Shown: positions 24,932 through 34,409, counted from the stretch's first letter. The stretch: DNA of 64,000 nucleotides from Ferruginibacter sp. (GCA_016786725.1 JAEUVU010000003.1:186001-250000), one strand, 5' to 3'. The notes: a model not told the origin generated them from the sequence alone. Made by a program: numbers and translations.

Positions 24932-26056
24932 TTAATAATTCACAACCTGCTCAACAATACTTTCCGGTATTTCTCTCCACTCGTATTGCTGGTTGCGCAG
25001 CTGCGGTTCAAAACCGGCTTCTTTAATAGCCTGTTGTATGGTGGTGCTTGTAAAACGGTGGGGGGCGCCGGCAGCGCTTACTACATTCTCTTCTATCATA
25101 ATGCTTCCAAAATCGTTGGCGCCGGCATTTAAACAGATTTGCGCTACCTGTTTGCCAACAGTTAGCCAGCTTGCCTGTATGTTTATAATATTAGGAAGCA
25201 TGATCCTGCTCAAAGTTATCATCCTTATGTATTCATCGGCCGTAGTTAAATTATGTACGCCACGAATTTTTGCAAGCAGTGTATCCACATCCTGGAAAGT
25301 CCAGGGAATGAATGCAAGGAAACCCTTTGCCCCTGCAGGTTTACGGCTTTGTACTTCCCTTATCTTCACTAAATGTTCAAAGCGTTCCTGTAATGTTTCC
25401 ACGTGGCCAAACATCATGGTGGCTGATGTAGTGATGTTTAGTTTATGGGCCTCATGCATAATATCCAGCCACTCCTGTGCGCCACACTTTCCTTTGCTTA
25501 TTAAGCGCCTTACTCTATCGGTTAAAATTTCGGCACCGGCGCCGGGCAGGCTGTCCATACCGGCTTCTTTTAAAGTCTTCAGCACTTCATGGTGTGTGCT
25601 TTTTTCAAGTTTAGTGATGTGTGCAACTTCCGGCGGGCCGAGTGTATGCAATTTAATATTTGGGTAAAGCGATTTTAGTTCTTTAAAAAGATTAACATAA
25701 AAACTTAAACCCAGTTCGGGATGATGGCCGCCTTGTAATAATAACTGGTCGCCGCCGTATTTTATGGTTTCTTCAATCTTTGTTTTATAAGTTTCAATAT
25801 CTGTAATGTAAGCTTCGGCATGGCCAGGTATGCGGTAAAAGTTACAGAACTTGCAATTGGCTATACATACATTGGTTGTGTTTACATTACGGTCTATCTG
25901 CCAGGTAACTTTACCGTGCGGCACCTGTTTTTTTCTCAACTCATCTGCCACAAACATTAATTCTGTTAAAGCAGCATTTTCGAACAGGTACATGCCTTCT
26001 TCTACAGTTAAAAACTCAAAGTTGAGGGCTTTATAATACAGGTCATTTAATTCCAT
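24932..26056 (-). CDS. mqnC: Cyclic dehypoxanthinyl futalosine synthase MqnC
   Basis: 374-residue radical SAM enzyme of the futalosine menaquinone pathway. It cyclises dehypoxanthine futalosine. The radical SAM cluster CIANCKFC (Cys64, Cys68, Cys71) is followed by NFYRIPGHAEAY; further hallmarks are GGDQLLLQGGHHPELGLSFY and the C-terminal ENVVSAAGAPH. The related MqnE would have a different cluster context, and the NFYR/QGGHHP pattern fits MqnC better. Menaquinone made by this route is the likely electron donor to the alternative complex III encoded further along. Other mqn genes are not in the window. Confidence 0.9.
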   Translation of the reverse strand: MELNDLYYKALNFEFLTVEEGMYLFENAALTELMFVADELRKKQVPHGKVTWQIDRNVNTTNVCIANCKFCNFYRIPGHAEAYITDIETYKTKIEETIKYGGDQLLLQGGHHPELGLSFYVNLFKELKSLYPNIKLHTLGPPEVAHITKLEKSTHHEVLKTLKEAGMDSLPGAGAEILTDRVRRLISKGKCGAQEWLDIMHEAHKLNITTSATMMFGHVETLQERFEHLVKIREVQSRKPAGAKGFLAFIPWTFQDVDTLLAKIRGVHNLTTADEYIRMITLSRIMLPNIINIQASWLTVGKQVAQICLNAGANDFGSIMIEENVVSAAGAPHRFTSTTIQQAIKEAGFEPQLRNQQYEWREIPESIVEQVVNY

Positions 26057-26082
26057 ACTTCCTCCATTTGTGTAATTAACAA

Positions 26083-26090
26083 CAAAAGTA
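26083..26090 (-). promoter_or_regulatory. -7 promoter box of mqnC
   Basis: On the minus strand TACTTTTG, 26 nt before the mqnC ATG, in the 69-nt gap shared with the divergent protease gene. Confidence 0.5.
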
Positions 26091-26125
26091 CATCCAATAG
26101 GTTGTAAATTCGAAGTAAAGATTGT

Positions 26126-27313
26126 ATGAGAAAAATTTGTTGCACCATACTGTTCTTTTTTGTATTGACCAATGCACGCTCACAGGAGATATTACCCCAG
26201 AAGGAAGCAAAATTTATTACCCGCTTTCCTTTCAGGCAGTTTAGCGGCGGGGTAATGGTATTGGAGGCCAGGTTTGGCAGTATACCCGATACTTTGAATT
26301 TTATTTTAGACACAGGTAGTGGCGGCATCTCACTTGATTCAAATACCTGCGCCGAGTTTAATATTCCGGTAAGGCCGAGCGATACCACTATAACAGGCAT
26401 TGGAGGCATACGTAAGGTTGCATTTGCTTTCGATCAGTCGCTTTTGTTGCCGGGATTAAAAATAGACCACCTGAATTTTCATGTAAATAATTATGATGTA
26501 CTCAGCAGTGTGTATGGCGAAAAAGTAGATGGTATAATCGGCTACAGTTTTTTCAGCCGGTATATTGTTAAGATCAATTTCGACAGCAGTTTCATTGAAG
26601 TGTACAGCCCGGGCAGGTTTGATTATCCAAAAGAAGGAACTGTGCTGCACCCCGCATTTACCAATTTGCCCATTCAGTGGCTGAATATAAAAGACAGGAA
26701 CAAACTTGGGTTTAATTTTTATTTTGATACAGGCGCCGGCCTTTGTTTGCTGATGAGTGAAAAATTTGCAGAGGACAGCAGCATTTTATTAAGCAGGAGA
26801 AAGCCTGTTATTACCCAGGCAGAAGGCATGGGCGGCAAACTGCAAATGCGCCTTACTTTGATTAAAGAAGTAAAAATAGGCCCTTACCGGTTCCGGTCGG
26901 TACCAACTTATTTGTATAAAGACGATTACAATGTAACAGCTTATCCTTTTACCGGCGGGCTTTTGGGCAATGATCTGCTGCGCAGGTTCAACATGACCAT
27001 CAATTATCCAAACCGTGAAATTCACCTGCAGCCCAACAGCCATTTTAACGAAGACTTTGATTATGCTTACACGGGCCTGGGTATTTATATGGTAAACGGT
27101 AAAATATCTGTTGAAGATGTAATTGCAGGGTCCCCGGCAGATAAGGCGCACTTTAAGGTAAATGATGAAATTATTTCGGTAAACAAAAATTTTTCCCTCA
27201 ACATGCAGGTATATAAAGCAATCTTACAAAAGCCTTACGAATCAATACACGTAATAATAAAGCGGGATGGTATTTTAAAAGAACTTACACTCAATACCAT
27301 AAGCATCCGTTAA
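26126..27313 (+). CDS. Retropepsin-like aspartyl protease with PDZ domain
   Basis: 395 residues with signal peptide (CCTILFFFVLTNARSQ, 1-20). Two aspartyl-protease lobes: LDTGSGGISLD (61-71) and the second catalytic-type DTGAGLCLL near residue 202. C-terminal PDZ domain (about 328-390, VEDVIAGSPADKAHFKVNDEI). The two-DTG layout within one chain makes it pepsin-like in count but retropepsin-like in size of lobes. Likely a periplasmic or secreted protease or peptide binder. It is followed after 38 nt by the M16 peptidase pair, so proteolysis is a theme here. Confidence 0.85.
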   Translation: MRKICCTILFFFVLTNARSQEILPQKEAKFITRFPFRQFSGGVMVLEARFGSIPDTLNFILDTGSGGISLDSNTCAEFNIPVRPSDTTITGIGGIRKVAFAFDQSLLLPGLKIDHLNFHVNNYDVLSSVYGEKVDGIIGYSFFSRYIVKINFDSSFIEVYSPGRFDYPKEGTVLHPAFTNLPIQWLNIKDRNKLGFNFYFDTGAGLCLLMSEKFAEDSSILLSRRKPVITQAEGMGGKLQMRLTLIKEVKIGPYRFRSVPTYLYKDDYNVTAYPFTGGLLGNDLLRRFNMTINYPNREIHLQPNSHFNEDFDYAYTGLGIYMVNGKISVEDVIAGSPADKAHFKVNDEIISVNKNFSLNMQVYKAILQKPYESIHVIIKRDGILKELTLNTISIR

Positions 27314-27340
27314 ACCTGCTCCCGGTTTTATTCTCCTCCG

Positions 27341-27348
27341 TACATTTG
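27341..27348 (+). promoter_or_regulatory. -7 promoter box of the M16 operon
   Basis: TACATTTG, only 3 nt before the ATG at 27352, so a transcript from here would be leaderless or nearly so. Confidence 0.4.
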
Positions 27349-27351
27349 CAC

Positions 27352-28590
27352 ATGATTCAATTCGAAAAATTTGAAATTGCCAATGGTTTAAAAGTGCTGG
27401 TTCATGAAGACAAAAGCACGCCGATGGCCGTGGTGAATGTGATATACGATGTGGGCGCCAGGGATGAAGACCCGGCCAAAACCGGCTTTGCCCATTTGTT
27501 TGAACACCTGATGTTTGGCGGAAGCGTAAATATTCCTGTTTACGATGAGCCATTGCAGCTTGCCGGCGGCGAGAACAATGCCTTTACCACCAACGACCTT
27601 ACCAATTATTATTGCCAGTTGCCTGCCGAAAACCTGGAAACAGCTTTCTGGCTGGAAAGCGACCGTATGCTTTCCCTTGCCTTCAGTAAAAAAAGCCTGG
27701 AAGTGCAGCGTAAAGTGGTTTGCGAAGAGTTTAAAGAGCATTACATAAACAAACCTTATGGTGATGTGTGGCATAAGATGAGGGAAATCGCCTACAAAGT
27801 TCACCCGTATAAGTGGATGACGATTGGCGCCGAACTGAGCCATATTGAAAATGCAACGCTGGACGATGTGAAATCGTTCTTTAATAAACATTACAACCCC
27901 AGCAACGCCATCCTGGTTGTTGCAGGCAATGTAACCGTTGATGAAGTAAAAAGGCTCACCGACAAATGGTTTGCGCCTATTGCCGCCGGAGAAAAATATG
28001 TACGCAACATTCCGCAGGAACCAAAACAAACAACAGCACGAACAAGTACAGTAAAAGCAAATGTACCATTGGATGCTTTGTATAAATGCTGGCATATTTA
28101 CCCCAGAACCGATATGCGTTATTACACAGCCGATCTTATCACCGAAATTTTAAGCGGCGGTGGCTCATCCCGTTTGTTTCAGTCTTTGGTAAAAGAAAAA
28201 CAACTCTTCAGCAGTATTGAATGTTATCACCTGGGAAGCACCGATGCCGGTTTGCTGACCATTGAAGGTAAACTGGTAAAGGGAGTGAAGATGGAAGATG
28301 CGGAAGCAGCCGTGAATGAAGAACTGATAAAACTGCAGCATGATGGAATCAGCCATCGGGAACTGGAGAAAGTGAAAAACAAAACCGAGAGCATGATGGC
28401 TTTTGAAGATATGACCATCACCAATCGTGCAGCCAGCCTGGCTATGTACGAATTATTGGGAGATGCAGACCTCATCAACAAAGAGCTTGACAGGTACCGT
28501 GCTGTAACTGCAGAAGAAATACAGAAAGAAAGTAAAATAATTTTTGACGAGAAGAATTCTAATACACTGTATTATTATTCCAATAACTGA
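27352..28590 (+). CDS. M16 family zinc metallopeptidase (catalytic subunit)
   Basis: 412 residues from the ATG giving MIQFEKFEIANGLKVLV; a TTG six nt upstream falls in the -7 box and is less likely. The inverted zinc motif HLFEHLMFGG with a second glutamate in the downstream VVCEEFKEHY is complete, so this is the active member of the pair. The second half has the typical GGGSSRLFQSLVKEK. No signal peptide is visible, so the location (cytoplasm or periplasm) is unclear. It precedes the non-catalytic partner by 7 nt, the classic two-subunit M16B arrangement. Confidence 0.93.
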   Translation: MIQFEKFEIANGLKVLVHEDKSTPMAVVNVIYDVGARDEDPAKTGFAHLFEHLMFGGSVNIPVYDEPLQLAGGENNAFTTNDLTNYYCQLPAENLETAFWLESDRMLSLAFSKKSLEVQRKVVCEEFKEHYINKPYGDVWHKMREIAYKVHPYKWMTIGAELSHIENATLDDVKSFFNKHYNPSNAILVVAGNVTVDEVKRLTDKWFAPIAAGEKYVRNIPQEPKQTTARTSTVKANVPLDALYKCWHIYPRTDMRYYTADLITEILSGGGSSRLFQSLVKEKQLFSSIECYHLGSTDAGLLTIEGKLVKGVKMEDAEAAVNEELIKLQHDGISHRELEKVKNKTESMMAFEDMTITNRAASLAMYELLGDADLINKELDRYRAVTAEEIQKESKIIFDEKNSNTLYYYSNN

Positions 28591-28597
28591 TAACTGA

Positions 28598-29875
28598 ATG
28601 AACAGAAAAACGGCCCCTCCTATAAAAGATGCAATTGAATTTAATCTTGAACTTAAGCCTTATCAAAAATTTACTTTAGACAATGGTGTGCCCGTTTACA
28701 CCATTAATGCCGGCGCACAGGAAGTGATACAGGTAGAACTGGTGTTTTACGCAGGTAACTGGTTTGAGCAGCAAAAATCTGTGGCAGCCGCTACTAACTA
28801 TTTATTGAAGAACGGCACGTCCATCAAAACCGCTTTTGAAATAAATGAAGAGTTTGAATATTACGGCGCTTACTGCAACCGCTCCTGCTACAATGAAACA
28901 GCCGTTATAACACTTTCTTCCTTAAACAAACAAGTACCCGCTATTTTACCGGTAGTGAGGGATATGATAACTGATTCGGTTTTCAAAGAAGAAGAACTGG
29001 ATATCTATAAACAAAATTCAAAGCAGCGCATCAGGGTTAATTTACAAAAATGCGATTTTGTTGCTAACCGGCTGATAGATGCTTATGTGTATGGCGATGC
29101 GCATCCTTACGGTAAATATACCAACCCCGAAGACCTGGATGCATTGAACCGTAACCAGCTTACTGATTTTTTTAAGCAGTATTATCTTAACGGCCAGTGT
29201 GTAATTTTTGTAAGCGGAAAATTGCCAGCCGATATAGAGCAACAGTTGAACAAAGCTTTTGGCGACCTTACGGTGAAAGCTTTTAACAACCAGCTTTCAA
29301 CCATCATACAATCGCCTGCGGCAGAAAAAAAATACAGGATACAGAATGATGCAAATGGTGTACAGGGAGCCATACGTATTGCCAGGCATTTTCCAAACAG
29401 GCATGATCCTGATTTTATGAAAGTGATGGTGCTCAATACAGTATTCGGGGGCTTCTTCGGGTCGAGGCTGATGAGCAATATTCGTGAAGACAAAGGCTAT
29501 ACTTACGGAATACACAGTTATGTGCAAAACCACATTCATCAAACTGCCTGGATGATTAGCACCGAAGCCGGTAAAGATGTTTGCGAAGCAGCCATTGAAG
29601 AGATTTATAAAGAGATGAAGTTACTGCGGGAAGAATTGGTTGATAATGAAGAGTTGCTGCTTGTGCGTAATTATCTCATCGGCACAATACTGGGAGACCT
29701 AGATGGTCCGTTCCAGGTCATGGGGCGCTGGAAAAACCTCATACTCAATAACCTTACCGGCGATTATTTTTATAAATCAATTGAAACCATAAAAAATATT
29801 CCGGCGGAGGAACTGCGTGAACTTTCAAAAAAATACCTGAATCCTGAAGATTTCTACGAAATTGTTGTAATTTGA
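28598..29875 (+). CDS. M16 family peptidase (non-catalytic partner)
   Basis: 425 residues with the M16 fold but no HxxEH zinc motif: the matching region reads NYLLKNGTSIKTAFEINEEF. It keeps the C-terminal signature GSRLMSNIREDKGYTYGIHSY (Arg/Tyr pair). In M16B proteases one subunit is catalytic and the other shapes the chamber, and the adjacent genes fit this. It is translated right after the catalytic subunit, and 4 nt before the next membrane protein. Confidence 0.92.
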   Translation: MNRKTAPPIKDAIEFNLELKPYQKFTLDNGVPVYTINAGAQEVIQVELVFYAGNWFEQQKSVAAATNYLLKNGTSIKTAFEINEEFEYYGAYCNRSCYNETAVITLSSLNKQVPAILPVVRDMITDSVFKEEELDIYKQNSKQRIRVNLQKCDFVANRLIDAYVYGDAHPYGKYTNPEDLDALNRNQLTDFFKQYYLNGQCVIFVSGKLPADIEQQLNKAFGDLTVKAFNNQLSTIIQSPAAEKKYRIQNDANGVQGAIRIARHFPNRHDPDFMKVMVLNTVFGGFFGSRLMSNIREDKGYTYGIHSYVQNHIHQTAWMISTEAGKDVCEAAIEEIYKEMKLLREELVDNEELLLVRNYLIGTILGDLDGPFQVMGRWKNLILNNLTGDYFYKSIETIKNIPAEELRELSKKYLNPEDFYEIVVI

Positions 29876-29879
29876 TTGT

Positions 29880-30248
29880 ATGCAAAAATGGTTTTTTAAA
29901 GTACTGGTCTGTTCAGTGAATGTTTTTATACTGGCGTATATTTTGCCAGGCATAAGCATTGTTGATTTCTTCACCGCCATCCTGGTGGCTATTGTATTGT
30001 CGCTGCTGGATGCTATTGTAAAGCCGCTCCTTATTTTGCTTACCCTTCCTGCAACTATATTAACGCTGGGTCTTTTTCTTTTTGTGATAAATGCCTGTAT
30101 CATTTTACTGGACGATTATTTTATACATGGCTTTAAGGTTGACAGTTTCTGGCATGCACTGCTTTTGAGTGCATTGCTTTCTTTCTTTAATTCGCTGGTG
30201 CATAAAAGGGCGTTTCCGGAAGATAAGAATAGCAAACAGGCACAATAA
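29880..30248 (+). CDS. PF04020 (phage holin 4-type) small membrane protein
   Basis: 122 residues with four hydrophobic segments (LVCSVNVFILAYILPGIS, FTAILVAIVLSLLDAIVK, LLILLTLPATILTLGLFL, ALLLSALLSFFNSLV) and the Pro-rich turn KPLLILLTLPATILTLG typical of this family. Despite the family name it is widespread in chromosomes and is not a phage gene here. Last gene of the protease operon; an imperfect GAG-CGGT hairpin lies just past its stop. Confidence 0.85.
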   Translation: MQKWFFKVLVCSVNVFILAYILPGISIVDFFTAILVAIVLSLLDAIVKPLLILLTLPATILTLGLFLFVINACIILLDDYFIHGFKVDSFWHALLLSALLSFFNSLVHKRAFPEDKNSKQAQ

Positions 30249-30305
30249 AAAAAGAGCACGGTAATTAAACCGCACTCTTCTGTTTTAGTTTTCAGGGAAA
30301 TATTT

Positions 30306-31469
30306 TTAATCTATCTGCATCCGGTACCGTTTAGCCTGTTCTTTAATTATTTTTTCTACTTCTGTCTCCATCGTGTTTTCCTGTTTGGTTGCCGCCTGTT
30401 TTTTTCTGTAATCAGCAATGTAAGCATCACGTTTGGCCGAAAGCTCAGTGATCTGCTGGTTTACTGCGGCCCGTTGTTTGCCCTTTTCGTCAACTATCTT
30501 TTTTATCTCTTCTTTCGATTTGTTTTTCAAACTATCCGGCAGGTTGTCTTTATCTGCAATGGCTTCTGCTAAAACACCTTTGTTGTTTGCATCAACCAGG
30601 TCCCATTTTGAATTATCATACACTTTTGCATTGGCCTTCGTTTTTATACGGGCCATCTGTTGTTTTTTACTGGCCTGCGCATTGGCAACATCCATCTTTC
30701 CCTGCTTTGCCGCATAGCTTGCACCTGCAAACCCGTATGTTATGTAAGTGTTGTTTAAAGAGCTGTTATAAGTTACCAGCAAACTGTCATAAGGTGTGGG
30801 TATATCTTCTTCCTTTGCATTTTGATTGATGCTTGTAAAACTTCCGTTGCCACATTCGCCGGCTAAATTCCAGTGCTCACGAATGCCCTGCATCCTGTCG
30901 CCACAATAAATAGTGTTTACAATAATGCCTTTGCTTTTAGCTTCGGTGCATGCCTTTGTATAATGCAGGCTGCCCTGTAAAAAATCTTCGTTACCGGCAA
31001 TAAATATCACTTTGTAATTTTCCGGATTGGCATCCCATTGCAGTTGCTGCAGCGATGTATAAATCACCTGGCCGCAATATTCATCACCACCATTGGTTCT
31101 TAAACTAAAAAGATTTTCTGATAAAGAATCCATATCGTTTATAAAACTGTTGATCTGTTTTACATAGCCGGCTTTAACGTCGTTGGTAGACCTGCCGTAT
31201 TCATACAAGGCGATCTCAATTTTTGGTGCAGCAGCACCATCGCATTTCGCTTTGCCAAGGGTATTCACCATGTTCCAAAGCTGGGCCTTAGCCTGTTCTA
31301 TCAAGCCGTCCATACTGCCGCTTACGTCCAGTAAGATTGCTACCTGTATTTTGGGGTCTGCATTAAATTTTTTCTTCTTTTCTGTGGCAGAAGGAGATGT
31401 AAATGAGCTGAAAATAAGTGATGATACAATCACCAGCCCTGTAATTGGTAAAATGCTTTTTAGTTTCAT
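30306..31469 (-). CDS. von Willebrand factor type A domain protein
   Basis: 387 residues. The signal peptide ends near LIFSSFTSP. The vWA domain (about 42-240) has a complete MIDAS start, LLDVSGSMDGL (Asp49-x-Ser-x-Ser), plus IALYEYGRSTND and KVIFIAGNEDF. The last third is a long Lys/Glu-rich coiled coil (LKNKSKEEIKKIVDEKGKQR; VEKIIKEQAKRYRMQID). Such proteins bind ligands through a divalent metal. Monocistronic: the neighbours are on the other strand. Confidence 0.85.
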   Translation of the reverse strand: MKLKSILPITGLVIVSSLIFSSFTSPSATEKKKKFNADPKIQVAILLDVSGSMDGLIEQAKAQLWNMVNTLGKAKCDGAAAPKIEIALYEYGRSTNDVKAGYVKQINSFINDMDSLSENLFSLRTNGGDEYCGQVIYTSLQQLQWDANPENYKVIFIAGNEDFLQGSLHYTKACTEAKSKGIIVNTIYCGDRMQGIREHWNLAGECGNGSFTSINQNAKEEDIPTPYDSLLVTYNSSLNNTYITYGFAGASYAAKQGKMDVANAQASKKQQMARIKTKANAKVYDNSKWDLVDANNKGVLAEAIADKDNLPDSLKNKSKEEIKKIVDEKGKQRAAVNQQITELSAKRDAYIADYRKKQAATKQENTMETEVEKIIKEQAKRYRMQID

Positions 31470-31685
31470 GATCTTTAGTTTTAGTGGTTGGGTTATGGCC
31501 TGAGTAATAATTCATAGCTAAGATGCACAGTTATCCTGCTATGCACAAGCCCCGTTTGTTAAAGAAAAGTCAATGAAAAACCTCACCAAGTCAAAAGCTG
31601 TTTTCACACAGTTGCATTACCATGGCAGCATAAATTTTATTAATTATTCTTTTCTGTGTTTCTGTGCCTCTGTGGCAAATTCAGT

Positions 31686-31693
31686 TACTTTTG
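31686..31693 (+). promoter_or_regulatory. -7 promoter box of the E1 gene
   Basis: TACTTTTG, 18 nt before the ATG. Directly upstream (31658-31675) is a half-copy of the CTGTGGC-family repeat of 3235-3298, so the repeat has landed next to or within this promoter. Confidence 0.5.
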
Positions 31694-31711
31694 TAAATCC
31701 AAAATAACGGT

Positions 31712-33736
31712 ATGCAATTCCACAGAAAAGATTTTACAGATAACGAACTCACCTCTCTATATAAAAGTATTTTATTGCCCCGCATGATTGAGGAGAAAAT
31801 GCTGGTGCTCCTGCGGCAGGGCAAAATAAGCAAATGGTTCAGCGGTATTGGCCAGGAAGCGATTGCTGTTGGCAGTACCCTTGCTATGCAGCAGGATGAA
31901 TGGATCATGCCTTTGCACCGCAACCTGGGTGTTTTCACCAGCCGTAAAATGCCGCTGAGCAAATTGTTTATGCAGTGGCAGGGTAATAAAGAAGGTTATA
32001 GCAAAGGCCGTGAAAGAAGTTTTCACTTTGGTACCAAAGAGCATCATATATGCGGCATGATATCGCATCTTGGCCCGCAGATGGCGATTGCTGATGGTGT
32101 GGCGCTTGCGTACAAATTACGTGATGATCAGAAAGCCTCGTTGGCTTTTACCGGCGATGGCGGTACCAGCGAAGGCGATTTTCACGAAGCATTGAATATT
32201 GCAGCGGTGTGGGACCTGCCCGTAATTTTTATCATTGAAAACAATGGCTATGGCTTAAGCACACCAACCAGCGAACAGTACCGTTGCAAAAATTTAGTAG
32301 ATAAAGCCGTTGGTTATGGTATTGAAGGGGTGCAGATAGATGGTAACAATATTCTTTCTGTTTATGATACCATCAAAGGCGTTCGTGAATACTGCATTAA
32401 AAATCAAAAGCCTTATTTAATTGAATGCATGACCTTCCGCATGAGAGGGCATGAAGAAGCCAGTGGCGTAAAATATGTTCCGCCGGAGTTGTTTGAGCAG
32501 TGGGGAAAGAAAGATCCGGTGAAGAATTATGAAGATTATCTTATTGCAGAAAATGTTTTAACTGCTGAAAAAGCCGAGGCTATAAAGGCAGAGACCAAAT
32601 CTTACATAGAAACAGAATTAAAAATAGCAGACCAAGCAAAGCCGATGAAAGCGGATACGGATGAGGAAGTGACTGATGTGTATAAGCCAGTTGTTTCTGG
32701 TTTCTCGTTGTTGAAAAACTCTGCTGGTTACGAGGTCCAACGAGATACAAACAACGGAAGACAAGAAACCAGAAACAACTTCAGATTCATTGATGGCATA
32801 AAAGAAGGGTTGCATCAAAGTATGGTCAAACACCCCAACCTCATCATCATGGGGCAGGATATTGCAGAGTACGGCGGCGCTTTTAAAATAACCGAAGGTT
32901 TTGTGGAGGAATTTGGCAAAGCAAGAATACGCAATACACCTATTTGTGAAAGTGCTGTTGTGGGAGCTGCATTGGGTTTAAGCTTAGAAGGCTACAAAGC
33001 CATTATGGAAATGCAGTTTGCCGATTTTGTGACTGTTGGCTTTAACCAGATCATCAACAATCTTGCAAAAATCTATTACCGCTGGGGACAAAATGCCGAT
33101 GTTGTTATCCGTATGCCAACAGGAGGCGGTGTGGGTGCAGGGCCTTTTCACAGCCAGAGTAATGAAGCCTGGTTTGTGCATACCCCGGGATTGAAAGTTG
33201 TCTATCCATCAACACCTGCCGATGCAAAAGGCCTTCTTATTGCAGCCATCAACGATCCCAATCCTGTTTTGTATTTTGAACATAAGGCTTTGTATCGTTC
33301 AGTAAGCGGCAATGTGCCGGAGGCATATTATGAAGTGGAGATTGGTAAAGCAAGACTTGTGCAGGCTGGTGATGACATCAGCATCATTACATACGGCGCC
33401 GGTGTGCATTGGGCCATGGACTATGCAAAAAATCATCCTGAAATATCAATACATATTTTAGACCTGAGAACTTTGCTTCCCTTAGATTACGGAGCGATTA
33501 AAGAAGCGGTTGCAGCAACCGGTAAAGTACTATTGCTGCACGAAGACACATTGATCGGTGGCATTGGTGGTGAAATTGCAGCCTGGATAGCGGAGCATTG
33601 TTTTGACAAACTGGATGCGCCGGTGATGCGTTGTGCAAGTCTTGATACACCCATTCCTTTTAATATAGAACTGGAGAAAAATTTTATGGCTTACAGCAGG
33701 CTGGATGAAGTTGTACAGAAGTTGATGGGATATTGA
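31712..33736 (+). CDS. 2-oxoacid dehydrogenase E1, alpha and beta subunits fused
   Basis: 674 residues joining an E1 alpha (about 1-320) and an E1 beta (about 357-674). The thiamine diphosphate motif is intact: GDGGTSEGD (148-156) to IIENN (174-178). Beta-subunit marks: MGQDIAEYGGAFKITEGF, TPICESAVVGAALG, PTGGGVGAGPFHSQSNEAW and ILDLRTLLPLDYGAI. Branched-chain oxoacid E1 is the best fit, by overall pattern of both parts; a pyruvate-type substrate cannot be excluded. Separate subunits are usual in most bacteria, though fused ones occur in Bacteroidota. The 30-residue linker (327-356) is encoded by a palindromic repeat. No E2 or E3 gene is nearby. Confidence 0.9.
   Translation: MQFHRKDFTDNELTSLYKSILLPRMIEEKMLVLLRQGKISKWFSGIGQEAIAVGSTLAMQQDEWIMPLHRNLGVFTSRKMPLSKLFMQWQGNKEGYSKGRERSFHFGTKEHHICGMISHLGPQMAIADGVALAYKLRDDQKASLAFTGDGGTSEGDFHEALNIAAVWDLPVIFIIENNGYGLSTPTSEQYRCKNLVDKAVGYGIEGVQIDGNNILSVYDTIKGVREYCIKNQKPYLIECMTFRMRGHEEASGVKYVPPELFEQWGKKDPVKNYEDYLIAENVLTAEKAEAIKAETKSYIETELKIADQAKPMKADTDEEVTDVYKPVVSGFSLLKNSAGYEVQRDTNNGRQETRNNFRFIDGIKEGLHQSMVKHPNLIIMGQDIAEYGGAFKITEGFVEEFGKARIRNTPICESAVVGAALGLSLEGYKAIMEMQFADFVTVGFNQIINNLAKIYYRWGQNADVVIRMPTGGGVGAGPFHSQSNEAWFVHTPGLKVVYPSTPADAKGLLIAAINDPNPVLYFEHKALYRSVSGNVPEAYYEVEIGKARLVQAGDDISIITYGAGVHWAMDYAKNHPEISIHILDLRTLLPLDYGAIKEAVAATGKVLLLHEDTLIGGIGGEIAAWIAEHCFDKLDAPVMRCASLDTPIPFNIELEKNFMAYSRLDEVVQKLMGY
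32690..32779. repeat. Palindromic element in frame within the E1 linker
   Basis: Outer arms GTTGTTTCTGGTTTCT (32690-32705) and AGAAACCAGAAACAAC (32764-32779) are perfect 16-bp reverse complements; an inner pair TCTCGTTG (32703-32710) / CAACGAGA (32738-32745) is perfect too. The element is exactly 90 nt (30 codons), so it keeps frame, and codes for a Ser/Asn/Arg-rich linker. Such AGAAACCAGAAAC sequences are familiar as intergenic repeats in Bacteroidota. Confidence 0.85.
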
Positions 33737-33816
33737 TATTGACCCGGCATTGGTTGTTTTGTAAAAAATAAAAATTATATTCACAGTTAAATCACGCTTC
33801 ACCAAAACTTCAACCA

Positions 33817-34380
33817 ATGTCAATTACAGCCATTCTTCTGACTGCCCTCGGCGCAGGTTTACTCATCCTCATTTTTGCTTTCATCAAAATTTATAATGAG
33901 CTGGCCAAAGAACGTATTCTTACAGAGGAGGGCGCCAGCGGCGTGGGCGCCTGTTTACAGCAGCGTAACGACCTTATACCAAACCTGGTTGAAACAGTTA
34001 AAGGGTATGCCGGCCACGAAAACCAAACATTGATTGAAGTAACAAAATGGCGCAATCAAAGCGCTGCCGCCACTACCGTAGAGGAACAGAATGCGGCTTC
34101 GGGCGGACTGAAACAGGCCTTGATCAACCTGCTTTCTGTTGCCGAAAATTATCCTGATCTTAAAGCCGATGCACAGTTTCAGCAGTTAATGGGCGAACTT
34201 GGCCGTATTGAAGAAAAGATAAACGATGCCCGCCGCTATTATAACGGTACGGTGAGAGAATATAATCAAAGCCTTGCCGTGTTCCCTAAAAATATAGTGG
34301 GCGGCAGTTTCGGTTTTAAACCGGCAGTCTTTTTTGCAGAAGATGCTGAGGCCAAAATTGCCCCTAAAGTGAAATTTTAA
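33817..34380 (+). CDS. lemA: LemA family protein
   Basis: 187 residues: one N-terminal membrane helix (LLTALGAGLLILIFAFIKIY, 8-27) then the LemA core EGASGVGACLQQRNDLIPNL (38-57), VETVKGYAGHENQTLIEVT, and the C-terminal YNGTVREYNQSLAVFPKN with FFAEDAEAK. The helical bundle faces the periplasm or cytoplasm depending on insertion. LemA genes are often next to a glycine-tailed DUF2207 or TPM-domain gene, as here (29 nt downstream). The pair is thought to act at the envelope. Confidence 0.94.
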   Translation: MSITAILLTALGAGLLILIFAFIKIYNELAKERILTEEGASGVGACLQQRNDLIPNLVETVKGYAGHENQTLIEVTKWRNQSAAATTVEEQNAASGGLKQALINLLSVAENYPDLKADAQFQQLMGELGRIEEKINDARRYYNGTVREYNQSLAVFPKNIVGGSFGFKPAVFFAEDAEAKIAPKVKF

Positions 34381-34409
34381 TTGCGGTATCATTTTTCACC
34401 CGAAGTTGT

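Noticed and set aside
24993..25667. 224-residue plus-strand ORF
   Set aside because: Antisense to mqnC, which has a complete radical SAM site; the reverse frame is Ser/Cys-rich without a family pattern.
27388..28095. 235-residue minus-strand ORF
   Set aside because: It is antisense to the M16 catalytic subunit, whose zinc motif and family pattern are clear; the reverse frame lacks any motif.
29880..30248. Prophage holin
   Set aside because: PF04020 proteins are widespread chromosomal membrane proteins; no other phage gene is present.
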